Positions 12,604-25,492 of a DNA stretch of 64,000 nt are shown one piece after another. Below the pieces are notes generated by a model. It ran no database searches and was not told where the DNA came from. It worked only from the letters and a program-made list of their open reading frames with translations. The stretch's first letter is position 1, and every line of letters starts with the position of its first letter. The stretch covers positions 10,434,001 through 10,498,000 of the forward strand of contig NW_027480422.1 in the NCBI RefSeq assembly GCF_051401765.1, given 5' to 3'. Made by a program: the position numbers and the translations under genes. The stretch comes from Calliopsis andreniformis. Lineage: Eukaryota > Arthropoda > Insecta > Hymenoptera > Andrenidae.

Positions 12604-15430
12604 CGGATCGTAGAAATGACCATTACTTGCACACTGGTTGCAATTATTCGTTTTATACGATGGAAAAACTGTTGTATTTTTATTTTATTTTATGCTTCTG
12701 GCGTTGACTTCTAAGACCCTAGCTATTCGATCTGGTGGAGCAACGCCCTAGAGCGAAGCCTAGGTTGCCCGGAACGTAGAAATGGCCATCACCTTCACTC
12801 TGGTTGCAATTATTCCTGTTATACGATGGAAAAACTCTTGTATTTATATTATATTTTATGCTTCAGGCGTTGACTTCTAAGGCCGTAGCTTTTCGATGTG
12901 GTGGAGCAACGCCCTAGAGAGAAGGCTAGATTTCCCGGAATATAGAAATGACCATTACCTTCAGGCATGTTGCAATTGCTCCTGTTATACGATGAAAGAT
13001 CTGTTGTATTTTTCATGTGTTTTATGCGTCTGGAGTTGTTTTCTAAGGCACTGACTATTCGACCTGGAGGAACAACGCCATAGGGTGAAGCCTAGATTGC
13101 CCGGAACGTAGAAATGACCATAACCTTCATACTGATTGCAATTATTCGTTTTATACGATGGAAAAACAGTTGTACTTATATTGTATGTTACGCCTCTGGC
13201 GTTGACTCCTAAGGCCGTAGCTATTCGATCTGGTGTAGTAACGCCCTAGACTGAAGCCTAGGTTGCCCGGAACGTAGAAATGACCATCACTTTCACACTG
13301 GTTGCAATTATTCCTGTTATATGATGGAAAAGCTGTTGTATCTATTTTGTATTTTATGCTTCTGGCGTTGACTTCTTTGGGCCCTAACTATTCGATCTGG
13401 TGGAGCAACGCCCTAGAGTGAAGCCTAGGTTGCCCGGAACGTAGAAATGACCATTACCTTCACACTGTTTGCGATTATTCATTTTATACGATGGTAAAAC
13501 TGTTGTACATATATCGTATTTTATGATTCTGGCGTTAACTTTTAGGCCCTAACTATTCGATCAGGTGGAGCGACGCCCTAGGGTGTAGCCTGGGTTGCCC
13601 GGAACGTAGAAATGACCCTCACGTTCACATTTGTTGCAATTATTCCCGTTATGCGATGGAAAAACTGTTGTATTTTTATTGTATTTTTTGTTTCGGGCGT
13701 TGACTTCTAAGGCCGTAGCTATTCGATGTGTTGGAGCAACGCCCTAGGGTGAAGCCTAGATTGCCCGGAACGTAGAAATGACCATAACTTTCATACTGAT
13801 TGCAATTATTCGTTTTATACGATGGAAAAGCTGTTGTATTTATATTGTATTTTAACCCTCTGGCGTTGACTTCTAAGGCCGTAGCTATTCGATCTGGTGG
13901 AGCAACGAACTAGGGTGAAGCCTAGGTTGCCCGGAACGTAGAAATGACCAATACTTTCACACTGGTTGCAATTATTCGTTATATACGATGGAAAAACTGT
14001 TGTATTTATTTTGTATTTGGTGCTTCTGGCATAGACTTCTTAAGCCCTAACTATTGGTTGTGGTGGACCAACGCCCTAGAGTGAAGCCTACGTTGCCCGG
14101 AACGTAGTAATGACCATTTCTTTCACACTGGTTGTAATTATTCCTGGTATACGATGGAAGAACTGCTCTATTTTTATTTTATTTTATGCTCCTGGCGTTG
14201 ACTTCTAAGGACCTAGCTATTCGATCTGGTGGAGCAACGCCCTAGGGTGAAGCCTAGGTTGCCCGGAACGTAGAAATTGCCATAACATTCATACTGGTTG
14301 TAATTATTCCTGTTATGCGATGGAAAAACTGCTCTATTTTTATTTTATTTTGTGCTCCTGGCGCTGACTTCTAAAGACCTAGCTATTCGATCTGGTAGTG
14401 CAACGCCCTAGGGTGAAGCCTAGGTTGCCCGGAACGTAGAAATGCCCATTACTTTCACACTGGTTGTAATTATTCCTGTTATATGACGGAAAAACTGTTG
14501 TATTTATATTGTATTTTATGCGTCTGGAGTTGTTTTCTAAGCCCCAAACTATTCGACCTGGTGGACCAACAACGTAGAGTGAAGCCAAGGATGCCCGCAA
14601 CGTAGAAATGACCATATCTTTCACACTGTTTGCAATTATTCCTGTTATACGATTGAAAGACTGTTGTATTTATATTGTATTTTATGCTTCTGGCGTTGAC
14701 TTCCAAGGCCGCAGCTATTCGATGTGGTGAAACAACGCTCTAGAGTGAAGCCTAGGTTGCCCGGAATGTAGAAATGACCATCACTTTCACACTGGTTGCT
14801 ATTATTCCCGTTATACGATGGAAAAACAGTTGTATTTTTATTGTATTTTATGTTTCGGGCGTTGACTTCTAAGGCCCTAGCTATTCGATCTGGTGGAGCA
14901 ACGCCCTAGAGTGAAGTCTAGGTTGCACGGAACGTAGAAATGCCCATTTCTTTCACACTGTTTGCAATTATTCCTGTCATACGTTGGAAAAACTGTGGTA
15001 TTTTTATTTAATTTTATGCTCCGGGCGTTGACTTCTGAGGTCCTAACTATTGGATCTGGTGGAGCAACGCCGTAGAGTGAAGCGTAGGTTGCACGGAACG
15101 TAGAAATGACCATACCCTCCACACTTGTTGCAATTATTCGTATTATACGATGGAAAAACTGTTGCATTTATATTGTATTTTGTGCTTCTGGCGTTGACTT
15201 CTTAGGCCCTAACTAATCGATCTGGTGGAGCAACGCCCTACAGAGAAGCCTAGATTTCCCGGAATGTAGAAAAGACCATTACCTTCAGGCATGTTGCAAT
15301 TGTTCCTGTTATACGATGAAAGAACTGTTGTATTTTTCTTGTGTTTTATGCGTCTGGAGTTGTTTTCTAAGGCCCTGACTATTCGACCTGGTGGAGCAAC
15401 GCCCTAGAGTGAAGCCTAGGTTGCACGGAA
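12604..15430 (+). repeat. Second copy of the 4,800-7,626 block
   Basis: The segment aligns to 4,800-7,626 at a constant 7,804-bp offset with sparse substitutions. Examples are 'ttatgcgatgg' for 'ttatacgatgg' near 14,316 and 'atttaatttta' for 'attgtatttta' near 15,006. Homology fades beyond 15,430, where 'cccattaccatcac' replaces 'cccattactttcac'. Its right part is copied again 17 monomers downstream. Confidence 0.85.
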
Positions 15431-16020
15431 CGTAGAAATGCCCATTACCATCACACTGGTTGTAATTATTCCTGTTATACGATGGAAAAACTGTTGTATT
15501 TATATTATATTTTATGCTTCAGGCGTTGACTTCTAAGGCCGTAGCTATTCGATGTGGTGGAGCAACGCCCTAGGGTGAAGCCTAGGTTGCCCGGAACGTA
15601 GAAATGGCCATCACCTTCACTCTGGTTGCAATTATTCCTGTTATACGATGGAAAAACTGTTGTATTTATATTATATTTTATGCTTCAGGCGTTGACTTCT
15701 AAGGCCGTAGCTATTCGACGTGGTGGAGCAATGCCCTAGAGTGATGCCTAGGTCTCCCGGATCGTAGAAATGACCATTACTTGCACACTGGTTGCAATTA
15801 TTCGTTTTATACGATGGAAAAACTGTTGTATTTATTTTGTATTTGGTGCTCGTGGCGTTGACTTCTTAGGCCCTAACTATTGGATCTGGTGGACCAACGC
15901 CCTAGAGTGAAGCCTAGGTTGCCCGGAACGTAGAAATGACCATAGCATTCATACTGTTTGCAATTATTCGTTTTATACGATGGAAAGACTGTTGTATTTT
16001 TATTTTATTTTATGCTTCTG
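13733..16020 (+). repeat. 17-monomer repeat (2,822-bp offset), left copy
   Basis: The sequence matches 16,555-18,842 at exactly 2,822 bp, which is 17 x 166 with no net indel. Landmarks include 'acgccctagggtgaagcc' at 13,739 and 16,561 and the 'tgccataacattcatac' monomer near 14,278 and 17,100. The matching span is about 13.8 monomers. It overlaps the right half of the 12,604-15,430 block, so parts of this sequence occur three times in Zone I. Confidence 0.85.
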
Positions 16021-16554
16021 GCGGTGACTTCTTAGGCCCTAACTACAGGATCTGGTGGACCAACGCACTAGAGTGAAGCCTAGGTTGCCCGGAACGTGGA
16101 AATGACCATCACGTTCACATTTGTTGCAATTATTCCCGTTATACGATGGAAAAACTGTTGTATATTTATTGTATTTTATGTGTCGGGCGTTGACTTCTAA
16201 GGCCCTAGCTATTCGATCTGGTGGAGCAATGCCTCAGTGTTAAGTCTAGGATGCCCAGAACGTAGAAATGGCCGTTACTTTCACACTGGTTGCAATTATT
16301 CATTTTATACGATGGAAAAACTGTTGTATTTATTTTGTATTTGGTGCTTCTGGCATTGACTTCTTAAGCCCTAACTATTGGTTGTGGTGGACCAACGCCC
16401 TGGAGTGAAGCCTAGGTTGCCCGGAACGTAGTAATGACCATATCTTTCTCACTGGTTGAAATTATGCCAGTTATACGATGGTAAAACTGTTGTATTTTTA
16501 TTGTATTTTATGCGTCTGGAGCTGTTTTCTAAGGCCCCAACTATTAGACCTGGT
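16021..16554 (+). repeat. Zone I spacer monomers between the 17-monomer copies
   Basis: About three monomers not shared at the 2,822-bp offset. One carries 'gaccatcacgttcacatttg' with 'ggaacgtggaaatg' near 16,090, and closely resembles the monomer near 63,520. Another has 'tatctttctcactggttgaa' near 16,440, resembling one near 56,550. The spacer therefore links Zone I with Zone V at the right end of the window. No gene is seen. Confidence 0.7.
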
Positions 16555-18842
16555 GGAGCAACGCCCTAGGGTGAAGCCTAGATTGCCCGGAACGTAGAAA
16601 TGACCATAACTTTCATACTGATTGCAATTATTCGTTTTATACGATGGAAAAGCTGTTGTATTTATATTGCATTTTAACCCTCTGGCGTTGACTTCTAAGG
16701 CCGTAGCTATTCGATCTGGTGGAGGAACGTACTAGGGTGAAGCCTAGGTTGCCCGGAACGTAGAAATGACCAATACTTTCACACTGGTTGCAATTATTCG
16801 TTATATACGATGGAAAAACTGTTGTATTTATCTTGTATTTGGTGCTTCTGCCATTGACTTCTTAAGCCCTAACTATTGGTTGTGATGGACCTACGCCCTA
16901 GTGTGAAGCCTACGTTGCCCGGAACGTAGTAATGACCATTTCTTTCACACTGGTTGTAATTATTCCTGGTATACGATGGAAGAACTGCTCTATTTTTATT
17001 TTATTTTATGCTCCTGGCGTTGACTTCTAAGGACCTAGCTATTCGATCTGGTGGAGCAACGCCCTAGGGTGAAGCCTAGGTTGCCCGGAACGTAGAAATT
17101 GCCATAACATTCATACTGGTTGTAATTATTCCTGTTATGCGATGGAAAAACTGCTCTATTTTTATTTTATTTTGTGCTCCTGGCGCTGACTTCTAAAGAC
17201 CTAGCTATTCGATCTGGTAGTGCAACGCCCTAGGGTGAAGCCTAGGTTGCCCGGAACGTAGAAATGCCCATTACTTTCACACTGGTTGTAATTATTCCTG
17301 TTATATGACGGAAAAACTGTTGTATTTATATTGTATTTTATGCGTCTGGAGTTGTTTTCTAAGCCCCAAACTATTCGACCTGGTGGACCAACAACGCAGA
17401 GTGAAGCCAAGGATGCCCGCAACGTAGAAATGACCATATCTTTCACACTGTTTGCAATTATTCCTGTTATACGATTGAAAGACTGTTGTATTTATATTGT
17501 ATTTTATGCTTCTGGCGTTGACTTCCAAGGCCGCAGCTATTCGATGTGGTGAAACAACGCTCTAGAGTGAAGCCTAGGTTGCCCGGAATGTAGAAATGAC
17601 CATCACTTTCACACTGGTTGCTATTATTCCCGTTATACGATGGAAAAACAGTTGTATTTTTATTGTATTTTATGTTTCGGGCGTTGACTTCTAAGGCCCT
17701 AGCTATTCGATCTGGTGGAGCAACGCCCTAGAGTGAAGTCTAGGTTGCACGGAACGTAGAAATGCCCATTCCTTTCACACTGTTTGCAATTATTCCTGTC
17801 ATACGTTGGAAAAACTGTGGTATTTTTATTTAATTTTATGCTCCGGGCGTTGACTTCTGAGGTCCTAACTATTGGATCTGGTGGAGCAACGCCGTAGAGT
17901 GAAGCCTAGGTTGCACGGAACGTAGAAATGACCATACCCTCCACACTTGTTGCAATTATTCGTATTATACGATGGAAAAACTGTTGCATTTATATTGTAT
18001 TTTGTGCTTCTGGCGTTGACTTCTTAGGCCCTAACTAATCGATCTGGTGGAGCAACGCCCTACAGAGAAGCCTAGATTTCCCGGAATGTAGAAAAGACCA
18101 TTACCTTCAGGCATGTTGCAATTGTTCCTGTTATACGATGAAAGAACTGTTGTATTTTTCTTGTGTTTTATGCGTCTGGAGTTGTTTTCTAAGGCCCTGA
18201 CTATTCGACCTGGTGGAGCAACGCCCTAGAGTGAAGCCTAGGTTGCACGGAACGTAGAAATGCCCATTACCATCACACTGGTTGTAATTATTCCTGTTAT
18301 ACGATGGAAAAACTGTTGTATTTATATTATATTTTATGCTTCAGGCGTTGACTTCTAAGGCCGTAGCTATTCGATGTGGTGGAGCAACGCCCTAGGGTGA
18401 AGCCTAGGTTGCCCGGAACGTAGAAATGGCCATCACCTTCACTCTGGTTGCAATTATTCCTGTTATACGATGGAAAAACTGTTGTATTTATATTATATTT
18501 TATGCTTCAGGCGTTGGCTTCTAAGGCCGTAGCTATTCGACGTGGTGGAGCAATGCCCTAGTGTGATGCCTAGGTCTCCCGGATCGTAGAAATGACCATT
18601 ACTTGCACACTGGTTGCAATTATTCGTTTTATACGATGGAAAAACTGTTGTATTTATTTTGTATTTGGTGCTCCTGGGGTTGAGTTCTTAGGCCCTAACT
18701 ATTGGATCTGGTGGTCCAACGCCCTAGAGTGAAGCTTAGGTTGGCCGGAACGTAGAAATGACCATAGCATTCATACTGTTTGCAATTATTCGTTTTATAC
18801 GGTGGAAAAACTGTTGTATTTTTATTTTATTTTATGCTTCTG
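16555..18842 (+). repeat. 17-monomer repeat, right copy
   Basis: Near-identical to 13,733-16,020. The last monomers diverge slightly: 'ggtgctcctggggttgag' at 18,668 against 'ggtgctcgtggcgttgac' at 15,846. The same variant sits at 60,941, so the end of this copy is closer to Zone V than to its local partner. That is a sign of patchwork exchange. Confidence 0.85.
18788..18804 (+). other. CENP-B-box-like motif, best form (8 of 9 core bases)
   Basis: The sequence 'attcgttttatacggtg' fits nTTCGnnnnAnnCGGGn at TTCG, A and CGG, missing only the last G (T here). It arises from the common monomer box by one A-to-G change. It is the closest approach to the mammalian core I found, shared with 53,923-53,939 and 61,061-61,077. 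No protein-binding evidence is available from sequence. Confidence 0.4.
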
Positions 18843-19224
18843 GCGTTGACTTCTAAGACCCTAGCTATTCGATCTGGTGGAGCAACGACATAGAGTGAAG
18901 CCTAGGTTGCCCGGATCGTAGAAATGACCATAGCATTCACACTGGTTGCAATTATTCGCTTTGTAAGATGGAAAAACTGTTGTACATTTATCGTATTTTA
19001 TTCTTCTGGCGTTGACTTCTTAGGCCCTAACTATTCGATCTGGCGGAACAACGCCATATAGTGAAGCCTAGGCTGCCCGGAACGTAGAAATGACCATACC
19101 TTTCACACTCTTGCAATTATTCGTTTTATACCATGGAAGAACTGTTCGATTTGTTTTGTATTTTATGCTTCGGGCGTTGACTTCTAAGGACCTAACTATT
19201 CGATCTGGTGGAGCAGCGCCCTAG
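18843..19224 (+). repeat. Zone I / Zone II transition monomers
   Basis: Two to three monomers with new diagnostic variants: 'attcgctttgtaagatgg' near 18,952 and 'ggaagaactgttcgatttg' near 19,135. The first recurs near 54,588 and the second near 55,267. A 1-base loss, 'cacactcttgc' for 'cacactggttgc', lies near 19,103. From here on the 'gaccctcacgttc' monomers of Zone I are absent until about 57.4 kb. Confidence 0.7.
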
Positions 19225-20890
19225 AGTGAAGCCTAGGTTGCCCGGAACGTAGAAATGACCATAACTTTCACACTGGTTGCTATTATTCGTTTTATACGAT
19301 GGAAAAACTGTTGTACTTATATTGTATTTTATTCTTCCGGCGTTGACTACTTAGGCCCTATCTATTCGATCTGGTGGAGCAACGACATAGAGTGAAGCCT
19401 AGGTTGCCCGGATCGTAGAAATGACCATAACTTTCAAACTGGTTGCAATTATTCGTTTTATACGATTGAAAAGCTGTTTCATTTATTTGTAAATTATGCT
19501 TCTGGCGTTGACTTCGAAGGCCGTAGCTATTCGATGTGGTGGAGTAACTCCCTAGAGTGAAGCCTGGGTTGCCCGGAACGTAGAAATGACCATAACTATC
19601 ACACTGGTTGCTATTATTCTTTTTATACGATGGAGATACTGTTGTACTTATATTGTATTTTATTTCTCTGGCGTTGTATTCTAAATCCCTAGCTATTCGA
19701 TCTGGTGGATCAACGCCCTAGAGTGAAGCCTAGGTTGCCCGGAACGTAGAAATGACCCTTACTTTCACAGAGTTTGCAATTACTCATTTTATACGATGGA
19801 AAAACTGTTTTATTTATATTGTATTTTATGCTTCTGGCATTGACTTCTAAGGCCGCAGCTATTCGATGTGGTGGAGCGACTCCCTAGAGTGAAGCTCAGG
19901 TTGCCCGGAACGTAGAACCGACCATTACTTTCACATTGGTTGCAATTATTCGTGTTGTACGATGGAAAAACTGTTGTATTTATATTGTATTTTATGCTTC
20001 TGGCGTTGACTTCTAAGGCCGTAACTATTCGATCTGGTGGAGCAACGCCCTACAGTTAAGCCTGGGTTGCCCGGAACGTAGAAATGACCATAGCTTTCAC
20101 ACTGGTTGCAATTATTCCTTATATACAAGGGAAAAACTGTTGTATTTAAATTGTATTCTATGCTTCTGGCGTTGACTTCTTAGGCCCTGACTATTCGATC
20201 TGGTGGAACAACTCCCTAGAGTGAAGCCTAGGTTGCCCGGAACGTAGAAATGACCATTACTTTCACACTGGTTGCAATTATTCGTTTTGTACAATGGAAT
20301 ACCTGTTGTATTTTTATTGTATTTTATGCGTCTGGCCTTGTTTTTTAAGCCCCTAACTATTCGATCTGGTAGAGCACGCCCTAGAGTAAAGCCTAGGTTG
20401 CCCGGAACGTAGAAATGACCATTACCTTCACACTGCTTGCAATTATATATTTTATTCGATGGAAAAACTGTTACACTTATGTTGTATTTTATTCTTCTGG
20501 CGTTCAATTCTAAGTCCCTAGCTATTCGATCTGGTGGAGCAATTCCCCAGATTAAAGCCTAGGTTCCCCGGAACATAGAAATCATCATTATTTTCACACT
20601 GGTTGCAATTATTCCTGTTATACGATGGAAAAACTGTTGTAATTTCCTTTTATTTTATGCTTCTGGCTTTGACTTCTAAGGACCTAAGTATTCGTTCAGG
20701 GTAGCAACGCACTAGTGTGAAGCCTAGGTTGTCCTGAACGTAGAAATGACCATAACCTTCACACTGGTTGCAATTATTCGTTTTATACGATGGAAAAGCT
20801 GTAGTATTTATATTATATATTACGCTTCTGTCGTTGACTTAGTAGGCCCTAACTAGCGGATCTGGTGGAACAACGCCCTAGGCTGAAGCC
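19225..20890 (+). repeat. Ten-monomer block, left copy (4,602-bp offset)
   Basis: Repeated at 23,827-25,492 with a constant offset of 4,602 bp; for example 'ataactttcacactgg' is at 19,261 and 23,863. I noticed only a handful of differences, such as 'attcgatgg' against 'attcaatgg' near 20,455 and 'ccccag' against 'ccctag' near 20,547. The offset is not a multiple of 166: it is 28 monomers minus 46 bp, largely because of a 36-bp deletion in the intervening stretch. The 19,225-19,738 part also matches 55,357-55,870. Confidence 0.9.
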
Positions 20891-23826
20891 TAGGTTGCCC
20901 GGAACGTAGAAATGACCATTACTTTCACACTGGTTGCAATTACTCGTCTTGTACGATGGAAAAGCTGTTGTATTTATATTGTATTTTATGCTTCTGTCGT
21001 TGACTTCTTAGGCCCTAACTATTCGACCTGGTAGAGCAACGCCCTAGAGTGAAGCCTAGATTGCCCGGAACGTAGAAATGGCCATTACCTTTACGCTTGT
21101 TGCAATTACTCGTCTTGTACGATGGAAAAGCTGTTGTATTTATATTGTATTTTATGCTTCGAGCGTTGATTTGGTAGGCCCAAACTATTCGATCTGGTGG
21201 AGCAACGCCCTAGACTGAAGCCTATGTTGCCCGGAACGTAGAAATCAGCATTACCTTCACACTGGTTGCAATTACTTTACTTTATGATCCTGGCGTTGAC
21301 TACTTAGGCCCTATCTATTCGATCTGGTGGAGCAGCGACATAGAGTGAAGCCTAGGTTGCCCGGATCGAAGAAATGACCGTTACTTTCAAAAAGCTTGCA
21401 ATTACTCATTTTATGCGATTGAAAGCTGTTTTATTTATATTGTATTTTATGCTTCTGGCGTTGACTTCTTTGGCCGTAGCCATTCGATGTGGAGGAGTAA
21501 CGCTCTAGAGTGAAGCCTAGGTTGCCCGGAACGTAGAAATGACCATTACTTTCACACTGGTTGCAGCTTTCCTGTTATACGACGGAAAAACTGTTGCATT
21601 TTTATTGTATTTTATACTTCTGGCGTTGTATTCAAAGTCCCTAACTATTCGATCTGGTGGAACAACGCCCTGGAGTTAAGCCTAGGTTGTCCGGAAAGTA
21701 GAAATGACCATAACTTTGACACTGTTTGCAATCATTCATTTTATGCGATGGAAAAGCTGTTGTATTTATATGGATTTTATGCTTCTGGAGTTGACTTCTA
21801 AGGCCGAAGCTATTCGATGAGATGTAGCAACGCCCAAGAGTGAAGCCTAGGTTGCCCGGAACGTAGAAATGACCTTTACTTTCACACTGTTTGCAAATAT
21901 ACATTATATACGATGGAAAAGCTGTTGTATTTATATTGTATTTTATGCTTCGGGCGTTGACTTCTAAGGCCGTAGCTATTCGATCTGGTGGAGCACCGCC
22001 CTAGAGTGAAGCCTAGGTTACCCGGAACATAGAAATGACCAGTACTTACACACTGGTTGCAGCTTTCCTGTTATACAATGGAAAAACTGTTGCATTTTTA
22101 TTGTATTTTATGCTTCTGGCGTTGTATTCAAAGTCCCTAACTATTCGATCTGGTGGAGCAACGCCCTGGTGTTAAGCCAAGGTTGCCCGGAACGTGGAAA
22201 TGACCATTACTTTCACACTGGTTGCAGCTATTCCTGTTATACGATGGAAAAACAGTTGCATTTTTATTGTATTTTATGCCTCTGGCGTTGACTTCTAAGT
22301 TCCTAGCTATTCGATCTGGTGGAGCAACGCCCTGGAGTTAAGCCTAGGTTGCCCAGAACGTTGAAATTGCCATTACCTTCACACTGTTTGCGATTATTCA
22401 TTTTATACGATGGTAAAACTGTTGTACTTATGTTGTATTTTATTCTTCTGCCGTTGAATTCTAAGTCCCTAGCTATTCGATCTGGTGGAGCAACGCCCTA
22501 GAGTGAAGCCTAGGTTACCCGGAACATAGAAATGACCAGTACTTTCACACTGGTTGCAGCTTTCCTGTTATACGATGGAAAAACTGTTGCATTTTTATTG
22601 TATTTTATACTTCTGGCGTTGTATTCAAAGTCCCTAACTATTCGATCTGGTGGAACAACGCCCTGGAGTTAAGCCTAGGTTGTCCGGAAAGTAGAAATGA
22701 CCATAACTTTCACACTGTTTGCAATCATTCATTTTATGCGATGGAAAAGCTGTTGTATTTATATGGATTTTATGCTTCTGGAGTTGACTTCTAAGGCCGC
22801 AGCTATTCGATGAGATGGAGCAACGCCCAAGAGTGAAGCCTAGGCTGCCCGGAACGTAGAAATGACCATTACTTTTACACTGGTTGCAATTATTCCTTTT
22901 ACACGCAGGAAAAACTGTTGTATTTTTATTGTATTTTATGTTTCTGGCGTTGTATTCAAAGTCCCTAACTATTCGATCTGGTGGAGCAACGCCCTGGAGC
23001 GAAGCCTAGGTTGCCCGGAACGTAGAAATGACCTGTACTTTCACACTGGTTACAATTACTCCTGTTATACTATGGAAAATCTGTTGCATTTTTATTGTAT
23101 TTTATGATTCTGGCGTTAAATTCTAAGTCCCTAACTATGCTATCTGGTGGAGCAACGCCCTTCAGTTAAGCCTAGGTGCCCGGAACGTTGAAATGACCAT
23201 AACTTTCACACTGTTTGCAATCATTCATTTTATACGATGGAAAAGCTTTTGTATTTATATTGTATTTTATGCTTCTGGAGTTGACTTCTAAGGCCATAGC
23301 TATTCGGTGTGTTGGAGCAACGCCCAAGAGTGAAACCTAGGTTGCCAGGAACGTAGAAATGACCATTACTTTCACACTGGCTGCAATTATTCATTTTACA
23401 CGATGGAAAAAATGTTGTATTTTTATTGGATTTTATGCTTCTGGCGTTGACTTCTAAGTCCCTTGCTATTCGATCTGGTGGAGCAACGCCCTACAGTTAA
23501 GCCTAGGTTGCCCGGAACGTAGAAATGGCCATAGCTTTCACACTGGTTGCAATTATTCCTTATATACAGGGGAAAAACTGTTGTATTTATATTGTATTCT
23601 ATGCTTCTGGCGTTGACTTCTTAGGCCCTAACTATTCGATCTGGTGGAACAACGCCCCAGAGTGAAGCCTAGGTTGCGCGGAACGTAGAAAAGACCTTTA
23701 CTTTCACACTGTTTGCAAATATACATTATATACGATGGAAAAGCTGTTGTATTTATATTGTATTTTATGCTTCTGGCGTTGACTTCTAAGTCCCTCGCTA
23801 TTCGATCTGGTGGAGCAACGCCCTAC
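20891..23826 (+). repeat. Diverged Zone II monomers with several short variants
   Basis: Satellite throughout, less homogeneous than Zone I. Three 165-bp monomers carry 'gcagctttcctg' at 21,563, 22,059 and 22,556. A six-monomer echo is visible: 21,563-21,850 matches 22,556-22,843 at 993 bp, including the rare 'ttgtccggaaagtag'. Monomers with 'gcaaatatacattatatacg' near 21,893 and 23,717 form another subtype that returns at 30.5 and 63.4 kb. No gene is present. Confidence 0.8.
21244..21373 (+). repeat. Truncated monomer (130 bp)
   Basis: The distance between successive 'gaaat' marks here is 130 bp instead of 166, so 36 bp are missing. The loss lies around 21,272-21,283, where 'gcaattac' is followed almost at once by 'tttatgatcctggcg'. 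This removes most of the AT-rich core (about consensus positions 30-70), including the CENP-B-like box. The right part ('gactacttaggccctatc', 'gcgacatagag') matches the subtype at 19,340-19,400, so the unit may be a join between two monomer types. Confidence 0.85.
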
Positions 23827-25492
23827 AGTTAAGCCTAGGTTGCCCGGAACGTAGAAATGACCATAACTTTCACACTGGTTGCTATTATTCGTTTTATACG
23901 ATGGAAAAACTGTTGTACTTATATTGTATTTTATTCTTCCGGCGTTGACTACTTAGGCCCTATCTATTCGATCTGGTGGAGCAACGACATAGAGTGAAGC
24001 CTAGGTTGCCCGGATCGTAGAAATGACCATAACTTTCAAACTGGTTGCAATTATTCGTTTTATACGATTGAAAAGCTGTTTCATTTATTTGTAAATTATG
24101 CTTCTGGCGTTGACTTCGAAGGCCGTAGCTATTCGATGTGGTGGAGTAACTCCCTAGAGTGAAGCCTGGGTTGCCCGGAACGTAGAAATGACCATAACTA
24201 TCACACTGGTTGCTATTATTCTTTTTATACGATGGAGATACTGTTGTACTTATATTGTATTTTATTTCTCTGGCGTTGTATTCTAAATCCCTAGCTATTC
24301 GATCTGGTGGATCAACGCCCTAGAGTGAAGCCTAGGTTGCCCGGAACGTAGAAATGACCCTTACTTTCACAGAGTTTGCAATTACTCATTTTATACGATG
24401 GAAAAACTGTTTTATTTATATTGTATTTTATGCTTCTGGCATTGACTTCTAAGGCCGCAGCTATTCGATGTGGTGGAGCGACTCCCTAGAGTGAAGCTCA
24501 GGTTGCCCGGAACGTAGAACCGACCATTACTTTCACATTGGTTGCAATTATTCGTGTTGTACGATGGAAAAACTGTTGTATTTATATTGTATTTTATGCT
24601 TCTGGCGTTGACTTCTAAGGCCGTAACTATTCGATCTGGTGGAGCAACGCCCTACAGTTAAGCCTGGGTTGCCCGGAACGTAGAAATGACCATAGCTTTC
24701 ACACTGGTTGCAATTATTCCTTATATACAAGGGAAAAACTGTTGTATTTAAATTGTATTCTATGCTTCTGGCGTTGACTTCTTAGGCCCTGACTATTCGA
24801 TCTGGTGGAACAACTCCCTAGAGTGAAGCCTAGGTTGCCCGGAACGTAGAAATGACCATTACTTTCACACTGGTTGCAATTATTCGTTTTGTACAATGGA
24901 ATACCTGTTGTATTTTTATTGTATTTTATGCGTCTGGCCTTGTTTTTTAAGCCCCTAACTATTCGATCTGGTAGAGCACGCCCTAGAGTAAAGCCTAGGT
25001 TGCCCGGAACGTAGAAATGACCATTACCTTCACACTGCTTGCAATTATATATTTTATTCAATGGAAAAACTGTTACACTTATGTTGTATTTTATTCTTCT
25101 GGCGTTCAATTCTAAGTCCCTAGCTATTCGATCTGGTGGAGCAATTCCCTAGATTAAAGCCTAGGTTCCCCGGAACATAGAAATCATCATTATTTTCACA
25201 CTGGTTGCAATTATTCCTGTTATACGATGGAAAAACTGTTGTAATTTCCTTTTATTTTATGCTTCTGGCTTTGACTTCTAAGGACCTAAGTATTCGTTCA
25301 GGGTAGCAACGCACTAGTGTGAAGCCTAGGTTGTCCTGAACGTAGAAATGACCATAACCTTCACACTGGTTGCAATTATTCGTTTTATACGATGGAAAAG
25401 CTGTAGTATTTATATTATATATTACGCTTCTGTCGTTGACTTAGTAGGCCCTAACTAGCGGATCTGGTGGAACAACGCCCTAGGCTGAAGCC
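23827..25492 (+). repeat. Ten-monomer block, right copy
   Basis: Near-identical to 19,225-20,890. At its end the sequence passes from 'ggctgaagcctag' straight to 'attgcccgg...atggccattacctttacgcttg', which in the left region occurs one monomer later (near 21,060). The right copy is thus one monomer shorter at this joint. The small number of differences suggests a recent duplication or conversion. Confidence 0.9.

Noticed and set aside
20112..20507. 131-codon open frame on the - strand, repeated at 24,714-25,109
   Set aside because: The two copies exist because the ten-monomer block is duplicated at 4,602 bp. Parallel frames on the opposite strand and the lack of any recognisable domain mark it as a repeat by-product. 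Conservation between copies reflects recent DNA duplication, not selection.
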